Source of the DNA: Polyangium jinanense
GTDB taxonomy: Bacteria; Myxococcota; Polyangia; Polyangiales; Polyangiaceae
Length of the DNA stretch: 64,000 nt
Direction: 5' to 3'
Assembly (NCBI RefSeq): GCF_028435365.1
Contig: NZ_JAGTJJ010000056.1
Coordinates: 1 to 64,000 of the forward strand
In this document: positions 45,226-53,933 of the stretch, piece after piece
Numbering within the stretch: the first letter of the stretch is position 1
Layout: each line of letters starts with the position of its first letter
Translations under genes and position numbers: made by a program
The notes under the pieces: model-generated
Told to the model about the DNA's origin: nothing
Databases searched by the model: none
Seen by the model: the letters and a program-made list of their open reading frames with translations, nothing else

Positions 45226-45402
45226 ATGGCGATGGCCCGGGTCGTCGCGAAGTCCGCCCCGGCGATCTGCGCCGTGGTCGACATGCAGAGCTGCCGGACC
45301 GAGCTCGAGTCCGTCGTGCAGGAGTACTGCCCGGAGCAGAGGAACGCGGATCCTCGCTTCGACGAATATGTCGAACACACATGCCCGCTCTGGCAGCGCT
45401 AG
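45226..45402 (+). CDS. small protein of 58 aa, unknown
   Basis: A short frame MAMARVVAKSAPAICAVVDM, then QSCRTELESVVQEYCPEQRN, ending HTCPLWQR. GC3 is very high and four Cys are spaced like those of small exported domains, so it may be a real small gene or the 3' end of a truncated one. There is no signal peptide in this form. An extended in-frame start at 44998 is not supported by composition. Confidence 0.35.
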   Translation: MAMARVVAKSAPAICAVVDMQSCRTELESVVQEYCPEQRNADPRFDEYVEHTCPLWQR

Positions 45403-45433
45403 CGCCTTCGACGCATCCTCCCCCCACCTCTCG

Positions 45434-45660
45434 TCACGTTTCCACGCGCTCGTTCGGCGTCACGAATGCGAGCTTGTACCCTTCCGGATCCGTCACCACG
45501 AGCTCGCGCGTGAACCACGGCTGATTCCGCGGCCCGTCGACCGCGGCGCCACGTGCCTCGGCCCGCGCGCGCAGCTCGTCGAGCGACACCTCTTCTCCCA
45601 TCCCTGGTACGCCGAGTCCACGCGCATAAGCTCGAGCAGGAGCATCTCCCCTCGCCACTT
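45434..45660 (-). pseudogene. VOC/glyoxalase-family remnant
   Basis: One frame ends with GMGEEVSLDELRARAEARGA, then PWFTRELVVTDPEGYKLAFV, the typical last beta-alpha-beta units of a vicinal-oxygen-chelate protein with its final metal Glu region (DPEGYKLAF). Just upstream another frame gives WRGEMLLLELMRVDSA, the EMLLLEL-like strand before it. A frameshift near 45590-45605 separates them, and the N-terminal module is missing. So this is a decayed glyoxalase/bleomycin-resistance-type gene. Confidence 0.6.
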
Positions 45661-45706
45661 GCTGACCGTTTGCCGCGAGACGCCTCTGTCCGGCACTCGC
45701 GTTGTG

Positions 45707-46129
45707 TCACGAGATCACGGCGGAGATCGTCACGCTGGCGCCGAAGCGCGCCTGCCAGATGGTGAAGCTCACGAGGACAGGACGCACGGAGGTCGATGCC
45801 AGCACCGAGTTCATTGCATTCATCAAGCTGCCCACGCAGCTAATCGGGATGCCGTTGACCGCCGTGATCATGTCGCCGAGTTCGGGTGTGAACGTGCCGC
45901 CGCTCGGAATCCGAGCAGGCAGGAACGGGCTGGGGGGATTGATGCTTTCAATCACAGCACCGGACGTGGAACCGACCGGAGGGTCACCGAAGGCAATGCC
46001 GCGGAGGCCTGCAACCGAAGCGCCGTGCACCCCGCCGCATGTGATGGGTTGAGCAGATACTATGGGCGAAATGAAGCAGGGGCCCGCAGCCAGCACGCCA
46101 ATGATCATGAGTCGCGTCAGATTCTTCAT
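45707..46129 (-). CDS. secreted single-PDZ-domain protein
   Basis: A 140-residue exported protein. The signal peptide MKNLTRLMIIGVLAAGPCFISPIVSA should be cut after VSA. The rest is one PDZ-like domain: GLRGIAFGDPPVGSTSGAVI, then LGDMITAVNGIPISCVGSLM, where the L-G-D-x-I-x-x-V-N-G signature is clear. gagga lies 8 bases before ATG. Base composition is lower in G+C than the neighbours, suggesting acquisition. Without a protease domain it could act as an adaptor or inhibitor. It stands between two gene remnants. Confidence 0.75.
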   Translation of the reverse strand: MKNLTRLMIIGVLAAGPCFISPIVSAQPITCGGVHGASVAGLRGIAFGDPPVGSTSGAVIESINPPSPFLPARIPSGGTFTPELGDMITAVNGIPISCVGSLMNAMNSVLASTSVRPVLVSFTIWQARFGASVTISAVIS

Positions 46130-46812
46130 GATGGGATCCTCGCTATCGGTGTCTCGAGTGGTTCATTGAGCAGCATCGCACGCGTGTCCATCGCCTGCGC
46201 CTGCCTGCTCCGGTACGGGCCTGGAGGAGAGTCTCGCAAAGAACGCAAGTGTCACCCGGCAAGGCCGGTCTGGAAGGAGTGAGCAAACGGTGGCTTCACG
46301 AAACCTTGCTCGTTGTCCAGCGGCTGGGGCAGCTTCGCACCTTGATCGCCGCACAGCCTTCGGGGCCGCCCCGGAGTGAACCCCTAGGCCTTCGGGTACC
46401 CGCGTGGCTACGTGGCCGCGGTCCTCGACGGCAAGCGCGTTGCGACGCCAACCTGCGCCGTAACGTGGACAAACCTGAAACGCACGAAGTCCTTACCGAC
46501 CACCGTCATGACACCGATGGCGTGCTCCTTCGACGCTGATGCCTCGAAGCACCGGATGCGGAACCATCAGCCAGCGGCAGTGCGGACATCGAGCAGGAAC
46601 CTGTAGGCCGCGGGGCCGAGGAGCGGGCGGCCCCTGCACGTCCCTGGGCGCCCGTCCAGACGCGCCTGAGCAGGTGTTACCCTGGCCCCTCCTCTACATC
46701 CCTCTTGACGTGCGTCCCAGCACAGTCTTTGATGTTTCGACCGAACGCAAGGACTGGCATGGCCTAATCAGACAGTTGTCCCGCATCCTCCGACTCAAGG
46801 AGCGCCACGAGC
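46130..46812. other. intergenic, no gene supported
   Basis: About 680 bases of mixed, comparatively A+T-richer sequence between the PDZ gene and the AlkD-like gene. Short frames exist on both strands, but none has a recognisable product, signal or codon bias. It may be the decayed flank of the acquired 45.4-47.5 kb segment. Confidence 0.4.
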
Positions 46813-47484
46813 ATGACAATGACTCTCAAGGATGCCCTCGCGCAGCTAAAATCTCTCGGTCATGAGAAGGTCCGTGCGCAAAACAAGAAACATGGCGCAG
46901 GGGACAATCAGTTCGGCGTCCGTCTTGGTGACATACGGAAGCTTGCCGCGAAGGTCAAGACCGACCACCCGTTGGCCATCGCTCTCTGGGACACCGGGAA
47001 CATCGATGCCCGGCTCCTGGCAATCCTTCTGCTCAAGCCCGAAAACCTGTCTCGCGACGAGATGGATCGGATGGTGCGATCTGTCGACTTTGCGCAAGTT
47101 GCGGACTGGCTGAATTCCAATGTCGTCAAGAACCATCCTGACAAGGAGTCTCTTCGCCAATCATGGATGCAAGATGATGACCCCTGGGCCGCCCGCGCCG
47201 GCTGGAGCCTGACGTCGGAGCGCATCGCGAAACGTCCGGACGGACTCGATCTGCCAGCACTTCTGGACCGTATCGAGTCTGAAATGGGGAACGCTGCCTC
47301 GGAAGTGCAATGGACGATGAATTTCTGCCTTGCGGGGATCGGCATTCACTTCCCCAAGCATCGCAAGCGAGCCATTGCCATTGGCGAAAAACTGGGAATC
47401 TATCGCGATTATCCGGTTTCCAAGGGCTGCACCTCTCCGTTTGCTCCCATCTGGATCAACGAAATGGTGCGTCGGCAAAGTTGA
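46813..47484 (+). CDS. AlkD-like DNA alkylation repair protein
   Basis: A 223-residue HEAT-like-repeat DNA glycosylase relative (DNA_alkylation_repair family). Features: FGVRLGDIRKLAAKVKTDHP near the N-terminus, then DWLNSNVVKNHP, DPWAARAGWSLTSER and EVQWTMNFCLAGIGIHFPKH. AlkD enzymes remove N3/N7-alkylated purines without base flipping; whether this relative has full activity needs the Trp/Asp/Arg site checked. Two ATGs compete (46813, 46819), with aaggag 11 and 17 bases upstream. Codon use is clearly less GC3-biased than the surroundings, pointing to transfer. Confidence 0.82.
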   Translation: MTMTLKDALAQLKSLGHEKVRAQNKKHGAGDNQFGVRLGDIRKLAAKVKTDHPLAIALWDTGNIDARLLAILLLKPENLSRDEMDRMVRSVDFAQVADWLNSNVVKNHPDKESLRQSWMQDDDPWAARAGWSLTSERIAKRPDGLDLPALLDRIESEMGNAASEVQWTMNFCLAGIGIHFPKHRKRAIAIGEKLGIYRDYPVSKGCTSPFAPIWINEMVRRQS

Positions 47485-47638
47485 CCTCACGGTTGCGATC
47501 GTCCTGCCCCCCGCACGCGCCGAGGCCTGAGCATGCGCGTCGACTACGTTCCGCGTCCACCAGCGGCCCTGAGCGCCTTCCCGCCCCCCCCGCGCAGATC
47601 GGTTGTAACCTGCGGGCTCCTCCGGCCACAGTGGCAGC

Positions 47639-48262
47639 GTGACCTCGATCCCGGACGCCTCCCTCATCGCACCGGCGCGCGCGCTCGCGGCGGCGGACGC
47701 CCCCCCCGCCGAGGGCCCGCGCGCGGGGAGCCCCGAGGTGACACGTTCGACACTGGAGGCGCTCTACGCCGCCCACGCCCACCAAATCCATCGCTTCCTG
47801 TGCGACCTCCTCGGCGATCCCGTGGCCGCGCGCGACGCGACACAGGAGACGTTCGTGCGGGCCTTCCAGCGGCTGCACACCCTCGAGGCCGAAGGGCGCC
47901 CCGTGCCCTGGCTCTTCGGGATCGCCCGGCACGTATCGATGGAGGTCAAACGCGCACGCCGGCGGCGCCGGCAGGTGCTCACCGACCACCCTCCCGAGGC
48001 CTGGGAGGAGCGCCCCGCGGACGCCTCCTCCGGCTCGCCCGAGGAGGACGTCCTCGGCCGCGAGGCGCTCGGCCTCGTGCAGGGCGCGCTCGGCAAGCTG
48101 TCCGAGGATCGCCGCACGGTGCTCTTGCTGCGGCTCGATCACGATCTCTGTTATGAGGATATCGCGCGCACCATGGGGTGGAGCGTGCCCAAGGTGAAGA
48201 TCGAGATCCACCGCGCCCGGCAGATCCTGCGCGCGGAGCTCGGGGAAGGAGGTGCGCGATGA
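47639..48262 (+). CDS. ECF sigma factor (RpoE-like)
   Basis: A 207-residue sigma factor. Region 2: LEALYAAHAHQIHRFLCDLL, then ARDATQETFVRAFQRLH and WLFGIARHV; region 4: LGKLSEDRRTVLLLRLDHDL, then CYEDIARTMGWSVPKVKIEIHRARQIL. The start is GTG 47639, with the N-terminus low-complexity. Its TGA overlaps the ATG of the next gene (ATGA), an H-C-C-finger membrane anti-sigma factor, so the pair is coupled. A DsbA-like protein follows. Confidence 0.92.
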   Translation: MTSIPDASLIAPARALAAADAPPAEGPRAGSPEVTRSTLEALYAAHAHQIHRFLCDLLGDPVAARDATQETFVRAFQRLHTLEAEGRPVPWLFGIARHVSMEVKRARRRRRQVLTDHPPEAWEERPADASSGSPEEDVLGREALGLVQGALGKLSEDRRTVLLLRLDHDLCYEDIARTMGWSVPKVKIEIHRARQILRAELGEGGAR

Positions 48263-48807
48263 GCGATTGCCATGCCGAGGCGGTCGAGGCGTTCTTCCGG
48301 GGCGAGCTCGACCCGGAGGAGTCCGCGCGCGTGGCCGCGCATGTCGAAGTTTGTCGGAGTTGCAAGGAGGAGATGGCCTGGCTCGAGCGCGAGAAGCGCG
48401 TCTTTTCGGCCCGCGGGGCGGCCTTTCCACCGCCTCCCCCGTTCGAGGCGGTGCTGGCTCGGGCACGCGCGTCCGAAAAGGTCCGCCCGATTGCGAAGGC
48501 GCCTCGTTCACGAGCGAAGGCGCGAGGCAGGCAGCACCCCGTTTTCAAATGGGCGGGGCCGGGGTTCGTCCTCGCGGCCGCTGCGGCGCTCCTCGTCCTG
48601 CTCGCGTGGCCCCGGGAGGAGGCGCCTCCGCTCACGGCCGAGCCCTCCGCGCCAGCCCACGAAGACGCCCGCGCCGGGGAAACCTGCTATGCGTGCGCGT
48701 CCGCGATCGTCCCGAGCGCCGAGCCCGAGCCCGAGTCCGAGGAGCCTTATGGGTGCATGAGCCGATCTTGTGTAACTTGCTCCGAGGACGGGCCACAGGA
48801 GGAATGA
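48259..48807 (+). CDS. zinc-finger anti-sigma factor (membrane)
   Basis: A 182-residue partner of the upstream ECF sigma. The N-terminal zf-HC2-type site H28-x3-C32-x2-C35 (AAHVEVCRSC) binds zinc and region 2/4 of sigma. One membrane helix follows at ~97-113 (FVLAAAAALLVLLAW). The outer tail holds five Cys (CYACAS; CMSRSCVTC), which suggests redox or metal sensing outside, or a disulfide. The DsbA-like protein encoded next fits an envelope thiol-stress role. ATG overlaps the sigma stop by 4 bases; gaaggaggt is the ribosome site. Confidence 0.88.
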   Translation: MSDCHAEAVEAFFRGELDPEESARVAAHVEVCRSCKEEMAWLEREKRVFSARGAAFPPPPPFEAVLARARASEKVRPIAKAPRSRAKARGRQHPVFKWAGPGFVLAAAAALLVLLAWPREEAPPLTAEPSAPAHEDARAGETCYACASAIVPSAEPEPESEEPYGCMSRSCVTCSEDGPQEE

Positions 48808-48872
48808 GGCCGGACGAGGGATCCGGTGGCACGCGCCGCCTCCCGCATTTCCCCGGCCCAGGAGCCCTTGCC

Positions 48873-49631
48873 ATGTCACGCGCGATCCGCTCGCCGTTCG
48901 TTTCTCTCAATCGTTCCATGGCCCTCGTCGCCGTCGCGCTCGCCGCGGCATGCAGCCAGGCGCCCGAGAGCATCGGTCCGACCGACGAAACCCCGATACG
49001 GCCCGCCGCCGCGCCGGCGGCGCAGGAAGCTGCGCCCGAGGCGGAGGGGTGCCACGGGGACAAACCCGATTGCGACTGCAAGCATGCGGAGGCCGAGGCG
49101 CCGTCCGACGTCGTCGAAGAGGTCTCGCTGGGCAAAGCGCCCGTGCGGGGGCCGGAGAGCGCGCCCGTGACGCTCGTGATGTTCGCCGATTTCGAGTGCC
49201 CCTTCTGCGCTCGCGCGGAGAAGACGCTGCGCGACCTCGAGCAGGAGTACCCGGGCAAACTGCGCATCGCCTTCAAGCACCACCCGCTCAAGTTCCACGC
49301 GCACGCCGCGGACGCGGCCCGCGCCGCGATCGCGGCGCAGGCGCAGGGCAAATTCTGGCCCCTGCACGACGCGCTGCTCGGCGCCCAGGGGACGCTCGAT
49401 CAGGAGGGAATCGAGCGCGCCGCCGAGACCGCCGGCCTGGACGTCGCGAGGCTGCGCCGCGACATGCGATCGGCGGAGACCGACGCCCAGCTCGCCGCCG
49501 ACAAGGCGGAGGCTGCGCGGCTCGAGATCAAGGGCACGCCGACGTTCTTCGTCAACGGTCGCCGCATCCCGGGCGCCCTGCCCGTGCAGGACTTCCGCGC
49601 GGCCATCGACCGCGCGCTCGTCGGGCGCTGA
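48873..49631 (+). CDS. DsbA/thioredoxin-like lipoprotein (thiol-disulfide oxidoreductase)
   Basis: A 252-residue envelope protein. The signal peptide ends at LAAAC (Cys27), followed by a spacer with its own Cys cluster (GCHGDKPDCDCKH). The thioredoxin fold (~80-250) shows APVTLVMFADFECPFCARAE, with the CPFC active site as in DsbA/DsbG-like proteins, and cis-Pro at KGTPTFFVNGR. It belongs to the Thioredoxin_4 group that oxidises or isomerises disulfides. aggag stands 9 bases before ATG. It is third in the sigma/anti-sigma cluster, probably under that sigma. Confidence 0.9.
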   Translation: MSRAIRSPFVSLNRSMALVAVALAAACSQAPESIGPTDETPIRPAAAPAAQEAAPEAEGCHGDKPDCDCKHAEAEAPSDVVEEVSLGKAPVRGPESAPVTLVMFADFECPFCARAEKTLRDLEQEYPGKLRIAFKHHPLKFHAHAADAARAAIAAQAQGKFWPLHDALLGAQGTLDQEGIERAAETAGLDVARLRRDMRSAETDAQLAADKAEAARLEIKGTPTFFVNGRRIPGALPVQDFRAAIDRALVGR

Positions 49632-49774
49632 GCTGAGCCGAACTTCGCGTCCGGATCGACTCGAGGGTGACCTGCTGCTCGCTGTGGCGGGCCGGGGTAC
49701 CGGCGTCTGGCAAAAGGAAATGGCCCGCTGCCGGTCCCGCGCCGCGGAATCTGGGTCGCTGGTCGACGCCGGTC

Positions 49775-49906
49775 CTAGCGGATGTCCGCCACCGCCACCC
49801 CGAGCCGCTCGGCGTAGAGGCCAAGCGTGCGCTCCCAAGCCGGACGCGCCAGGGCGCGGTCGTAGTAGGCCCTGACCCACGGATAGGGCTCGAGCAGCTC
49901 GGTCCT
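49775..49906 (-). pseudogene. GST C-terminal remnant
   Basis: About 43 codons read RRTELLEPYPWVRAYYDRAL, then ARPAWERTLGLYAERLGV, which is the final helical piece of a glutathione S-transferase (P-W-V-x-x-Y-x-x-R-x-L-x-R-P-A-W). The thioredoxin half and most of the helical domain are absent and upstream sequence is unrelated, so this is a truncated relic. The rest of the 49632-50125 stretch holds no other gene. Confidence 0.6.
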
Positions 49907-50125
49907 GCGCACCTCGCGAATCCACGTGCAGCTGAGGTTCACCACCCGGGAAGCTGCCCGAGGAGCGCGCTCGTCGCCGGGTCCGCCCTGTCGCCCCTCC
50001 CCCACCACGTACGAAGTAGCGAGACCGATGAACGTTTCACCGCGACCGGGAACAGATGGCAAGCGTCCTCTCGGGCAACAATTCTTCGCGATCCGCGAGA
50101 CCACCGGTCACTCACACGGACAGCC

Positions 50126-51355
50126 ATGAATCTTCGCAACTTCTTATTCAAGACCGCCATCCCGTCCCTCACCCTCGCCCTGCCGGCCCTCGTGGGCTGT
50201 GGCGGCTCGGAGCCCGCGGAACCCGGGCAGCCTGGGCAGGAGCTGCTCGCGCCCCCGGAAGCGGGCAAGGGCGTGCAGTTCAAGATGGTCACGAAGCTCG
50301 ACCCCGGCACCGAGGCCGAGCATTGCATGTTCGTGAAGGCACCCGCGGAGGGGCTTTTCGTCAACCGTGACGAGGTGCGCTACTCGAAGGGGAGCCACCA
50401 CTTCCTGCTCTTCCAGACGAGCTACGACGACATCCCGACCCAGAAAGAGGACGGGACGGTCGTCGACACGAGCGGCGTATTCGACTGTTCCGACGGTGCG
50501 ACCGATGGCTGGGAGGTGGAGAAGCTCGTCGCCGGCTCGCAGAACGCCGACGGCGACTCCATGCTGCGCTTCCCCCAGGGCGTGGCCATGAAGGTGCGCC
50601 CGGGCGCGGTGCTCCTCATGAACGCGCATTACATCAACGCCTCGATGAACGTCATCGAGCCCGAGGTCCGGGTGAACCTCTACACGATCCCCGAGGCCGA
50701 GGTGAAGACGGAGGGCGACATCCTCTTCATCTACAACCCCTTCATCTACGTCGGGGCGCAGGCCGAGGGCCGCGCGCGCATGCGGTGCCCGGTGCACACG
50801 GACATCACGATCGCGAACGTGCAATCGCACATGCACGCGCGCGGCGTTGGTTATGCCGCGTCGATCGTCGGGCAGGCGGATCCGTTCTATACGAGCACCC
50901 AATGGGAGAACGTGACCGTCAAGGATTTCGGCGAAGGCCTCCAGGTCAAGGCAGGCGAGTGGTTCGATTACTGGTGTGACTACTCGAACGCGGAGACGAG
51001 GGACGTCTTCGAGGGCCCGCGCTCGACGGACGAGATGTGCATGCTCCTCGGCTCGTATTACCCGGCCGATTCGGCGACGGCGCACTGCCGCGCCGAGCCC
51101 GACGTCCCCGGCCAGCCGAACTTCATCGGTGCCGAGTGGGTGGGCAATGGCAAGGCGACGTGCGCCGAGTCGTTCGCCTGCGTGCAGCAGGCCATCAGCG
51201 CGAGCCAGGAGATAACGCCCTGCGTGACGAGCTCGGACGCCGCGGTCTCGCGGGAGTTCTCCGACGCCTTGCGTTGCTTCCTCAAGAAAGCCGGCCCGGA
51301 CCAAGATCCGGCGATCGTCTGCAAGACCGAGCTCGACGCCTGTCTCGCGAAATGA
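50126..51355 (+). CDS. copper type II ascorbate-dependent monooxygenase-like (PHM/DBM) lipoprotein
   Basis: A 409-residue lipoprotein (lipobox VGC, Cys25). It has the ligand pattern of peptidylglycine/dopamine monooxygenases. CuH site: His91-His92 (GSHHFLLF) and His168 (MNAHYIN). CuM site: His235-x-His237 (SHMHARG) and a Met at 304 or 306 (DEMCMLL), 67-69 residues later; known PHM has 70. Many Cys could make disulfides. Such proteins hydroxylate C-H bonds using two coppers, but bacterial substrates are unknown. It stands alone. It may be inactive in the last step since acidic or Tyr partners were not checked. Confidence 0.85.
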   Translation: MNLRNFLFKTAIPSLTLALPALVGCGGSEPAEPGQPGQELLAPPEAGKGVQFKMVTKLDPGTEAEHCMFVKAPAEGLFVNRDEVRYSKGSHHFLLFQTSYDDIPTQKEDGTVVDTSGVFDCSDGATDGWEVEKLVAGSQNADGDSMLRFPQGVAMKVRPGAVLLMNAHYINASMNVIEPEVRVNLYTIPEAEVKTEGDILFIYNPFIYVGAQAEGRARMRCPVHTDITIANVQSHMHARGVGYAASIVGQADPFYTSTQWENVTVKDFGEGLQVKAGEWFDYWCDYSNAETRDVFEGPRSTDEMCMLLGSYYPADSATAHCRAEPDVPGQPNFIGAEWVGNGKATCAESFACVQQAISASQEITPCVTSSDAAVSREFSDALRCFLKKAGPDQDPAIVCKTELDACLAK

Positions 51356-51482
51356 CCCTCCCCCGCCGGATCACGCTCGCCCGAGCGTGATCCGGCCCCT
51401 TCCCTCAATCGAGCGACTTTCAATGATTCGCAACTTCCGCGCGGTCACGTCCGAACGCTAGCGAGCACCTTGCGGCGACCGA

Positions 51483-51842
51483 TCACCGCGCCTTCTCGGC
51501 GTCCGCGAGCGCCTTCCATGCGGGCTCGGCCGCGCCTACCGCCGAGCGCGCCCCGGAGCGCACGATGGGCGTGCGGAGCAGCAGTGGATCCTCCAAGAGC
51601 AGCTCGGCGAGGCGTGCCTCCGTCGGGGCGCTGTACTGGAGCCCGCGCTCCTTCACGCGTGGACTCTCCGCATCGTAGAGCGCGCGCATGCCGCCCACGG
51701 CCCGCGCGACGCTGGCGAGCTCTCCCTTGGAGAGGCCTTTTTCGCGCAGGTCGACGCTCTGCACCTTGATGCCGCGCTCTGCGAAGAACCGCTGCGCCGC
51801 ACGCGTCGCTTTGCATTTCGTCGTACCGAAAATCTGGATCAC
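51483..51842 (-). CDS. ArsC/Spx-family protein
   Basis: A 119-residue thioredoxin-fold protein. The N-terminal MIQIFGTTKCKATRAAQRFF has the single redox Cys with C-K-A-T-R, and GIKVQSVDLREKGLSKGELA is typical of YffB/ArsC-like proteins. The late Pro (LRTPIVRSG) is the usual cis-Pro. Arsenate reduction is not certain, since no ars genes are nearby; the group includes Spx-like and unknown thiol enzymes. It is divergent from a sigma factor with about 85 bases between. Confidence 0.83.
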   Translation of the reverse strand: MIQIFGTTKCKATRAAQRFFAERGIKVQSVDLREKGLSKGELASVARAVGGMRALYDAESPRVKERGLQYSAPTEARLAELLLEDPLLLRTPIVRSGARSAVGAAEPAWKALADAEKAR

Positions 51843-51926
51843 AGCAGGGCCACCCTAGCACGGGCGCGCCCGGGACGATCCCGTCGCTTGATGAAGGGTC
51901 GACCTCCTGGTAAGGTTTGGTAATTC

Positions 51927-52829
51927 ATGGCACCATCCCCCTCGCTCGCAGCCGTTTTCCTCGAGGTGCTTGGTGGCGCGTCCACACGGACCGAAGCTGC
52001 AGCACCAGGGCTCGAAGCGAAGCTCTGCGCGATCCTCGATGCGGCGCATACAGCGCATCCCGACATTCATGTGGCAGGTGAAACCTTCGCCCGCCACCTG
52101 GGGGGGCGCCTCTCCTCGACACACGAACCACTCGAGGTCCTCGGAACCCTGAACATCAGTGATCTCTACCTCGCTTGCGCGGCCGCGCACGGCAACGGGG
52201 CCGCCATCGCAGCGATCGAGCGCGGCTATTTTTCGTGGCTCCATGCAGCGATGGCGCGCGTCGCCGGGGACAACGACAGTAGCGATCTCATCCAGCTCCT
52301 ACGTCAGAAGCTGTTTGCTGCAGAGCCCGACGAGCTGCCGAAAATCGGCGAGTATGCCGGAATCGGGTCGCTGGGCGCCTGGCTCCGGGTCACCGCCATG
52401 CGCATGGCGCTCAACGCGCGGCGGGGGCGCAAGCGAGAGACCGCACGCGTCAACGCAGACGACCACCTCGAGGAGCTCGCGACCCACGCGTCCCCCGAGA
52501 TGGACTATCTCAAGTCACGCTACAGGAATGAGTTCAAGTATGCCTTTGAAACGGCGGTCGCAGCGTTGTCAGCGCGCGATCGGAACCTGCTACGTCTCCA
52601 TTTCATCGATGGCTTGAACATCGATCAGATCGGGGCCATCCACCGGGTCCACCGTTCGACGGTCGCACGGTGGATTGCGCAGGCGCGGGAGTCCATCCTC
52701 CTCGAGACACAACGCCTTCTCCGCGAGCGGCTGGGGCTCGACAACGCGGATTTCAACAGTCTGCTCGCCTTGGTCAAGAGTGAGCTCAACCTGAGCATCC
52801 ACCGGTATCTGACAGACGCCGCGGAGTGA
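51927..52829 (+). CDS. myxobacterial sigma-70-like factor, second member
   Basis: A 300-residue paralogue of the sigma factor at 14138-15040, with the same length and layout: IGEYAGIGSLGAWLRVTAMR corresponds to the LATYAGLGPLPAWIRVAALR of the first. It ends with region 4 (ALSARDRNLLRLHFIDGLNI, IGAIHRVHRSTVARWIAQAR). It is not directly next to a kinase; the related kinase gene starts 4 kb downstream after three lipoprotein-type genes. It probably controls some of these surface proteins. Ribosome site unclear (tggtaaggtttggtaattc upstream). Confidence 0.87.
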   Translation: MAPSPSLAAVFLEVLGGASTRTEAAAPGLEAKLCAILDAAHTAHPDIHVAGETFARHLGGRLSSTHEPLEVLGTLNISDLYLACAAAHGNGAAIAAIERGYFSWLHAAMARVAGDNDSSDLIQLLRQKLFAAEPDELPKIGEYAGIGSLGAWLRVTAMRMALNARRGRKRETARVNADDHLEELATHASPEMDYLKSRYRNEFKYAFETAVAALSARDRNLLRLHFIDGLNIDQIGAIHRVHRSTVARWIAQARESILLETQRLLRERLGLDNADFNSLLALVKSELNLSIHRYLTDAAE

Positions 52830-52856
52830 TCTCGTCAGGGCTTCGGGCCAGTCGGC

Positions 52857-53933
52857 TCATGGACACGGGGTCCACCGCGTCTCCAAGGTGTAACTGTCGA
52901 GGAAAATCTTGCCGAATTTCGTCTCCGGGCTGCCCTCTGCATTGCGCGCGGCGACGACGCCTCTCACGCGACATCGCGCGGGGAACTTGTCCCCGGTTTT
53001 GCGAAAAATCACGTCGACGTTCATGATGGCCCTGACGACCTCGCGGCCCTCGTACTCTTTTCTCCACTTGTCGAGGACGTAGGAGACCCGCACGATCCGA
53101 AGGTCACGAAACCAGGAATGAGCCCGCACGAGCTTGTCGATCTCGCGCAAGGTCGCGGGGTCTCCGCTCTCCGATGTCTCGACGTTCGCCGAAAGCTCGG
53201 CCTTGAACGCAGCCTCGCTCGGAACCTTGATGGTCACCGTCCCCTCGGCAAAGATCTCGGTGCGTTTCTCGTCCGCGAGCGTGAGCTTCAGCGTGTTGTC
53301 GCCCACGTGCAGCATGGGGATGATGCGCTTGTGGAACTCCTCCCAGGTCCGCGCCCAGGGTCGATCGCTCTTCAGGTTGTTCGCCCAGACCCCCGCATAG
53401 ACGCTCGCCGGCATGCCCATGTGCGTATCGAACGCTTGCGGACCAACCCCGCCTTGAACCGGCGTGATCGAGTCGCCGTGAAGCTCGACACGGCCGAGCG
53501 CCCCGAAATCCGCACCCTGGATGATCTCATTGTCGGCACAGGCGGCGGGCTCGCCGTTGACCTCTGCGTACAACACGACGTATTTCGGGGCCTCCTCCCC
53601 GTAGGGCCCCCCATAGGCATGGATATACAGCGGGTCTCCAAGCGTCCACGTGTCGATCGCGATCGAGGCGTTGCTGGCGTCCGCCTTCAGCGACTTGTTC
53701 GCGAAGAGGATCCGGCGCTGATACGGCGCCGCGACGACAGGAAAGCTCGACTCTTTGGGCTTTTTCGGCTCTTTCGCGGCAGCGGCGGGCTCGGGTTTCG
53801 CCGGGTCCTCCTCCGGGGCATTCGCCTCTCGAATGAGCTCAGCGCCACCACGAATGAGGTCAAGGCAACCCGGTAGGCACCCGAGGCTGACAGCGAGGAG
53901 AGCGCGCGGCAGGAAACGCGAAAGGGAACGCAT
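52857..53933 (-). CDS. lipoprotein of unknown function
   Basis: A 358-residue lipoprotein from ATG 53933. The signal peptide MRSLSRFLPRALLAVSLGC runs on to LPGC, giving two possible lipobox Cys. A Pro/Lys/Glu spacer follows, then a beta-rich domain (VVLYAEVNGEPAACADNEII; DNTLKLTLADEKRTEIFAEG) and a C-terminal domain (IVRVSYVLDKWRKEYEGREV; FPARCRVRGVVAARN). No family was recognised. Its reading frame is continuous with the upstream RCC1 gene with no stop between, but its own start and signal peptide argue for a separate gene. Confidence 0.72.
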   Translation of the reverse strand: MRSLSRFLPRALLAVSLGCLPGCLDLIRGGAELIREANAPEEDPAKPEPAAAAKEPKKPKESSFPVVAAPYQRRILFANKSLKADASNASIAIDTWTLGDPLYIHAYGGPYGEEAPKYVVLYAEVNGEPAACADNEIIQGADFGALGRVELHGDSITPVQGGVGPQAFDTHMGMPASVYAGVWANNLKSDRPWARTWEEFHKRIIPMLHVGDNTLKLTLADEKRTEIFAEGTVTIKVPSEAAFKAELSANVETSESGDPATLREIDKLVRAHSWFRDLRIVRVSYVLDKWRKEYEGREVVRAIMNVDVIFRKTGDKFPARCRVRGVVAARNAEGSPETKFGKIFLDSYTLETRWTPCP

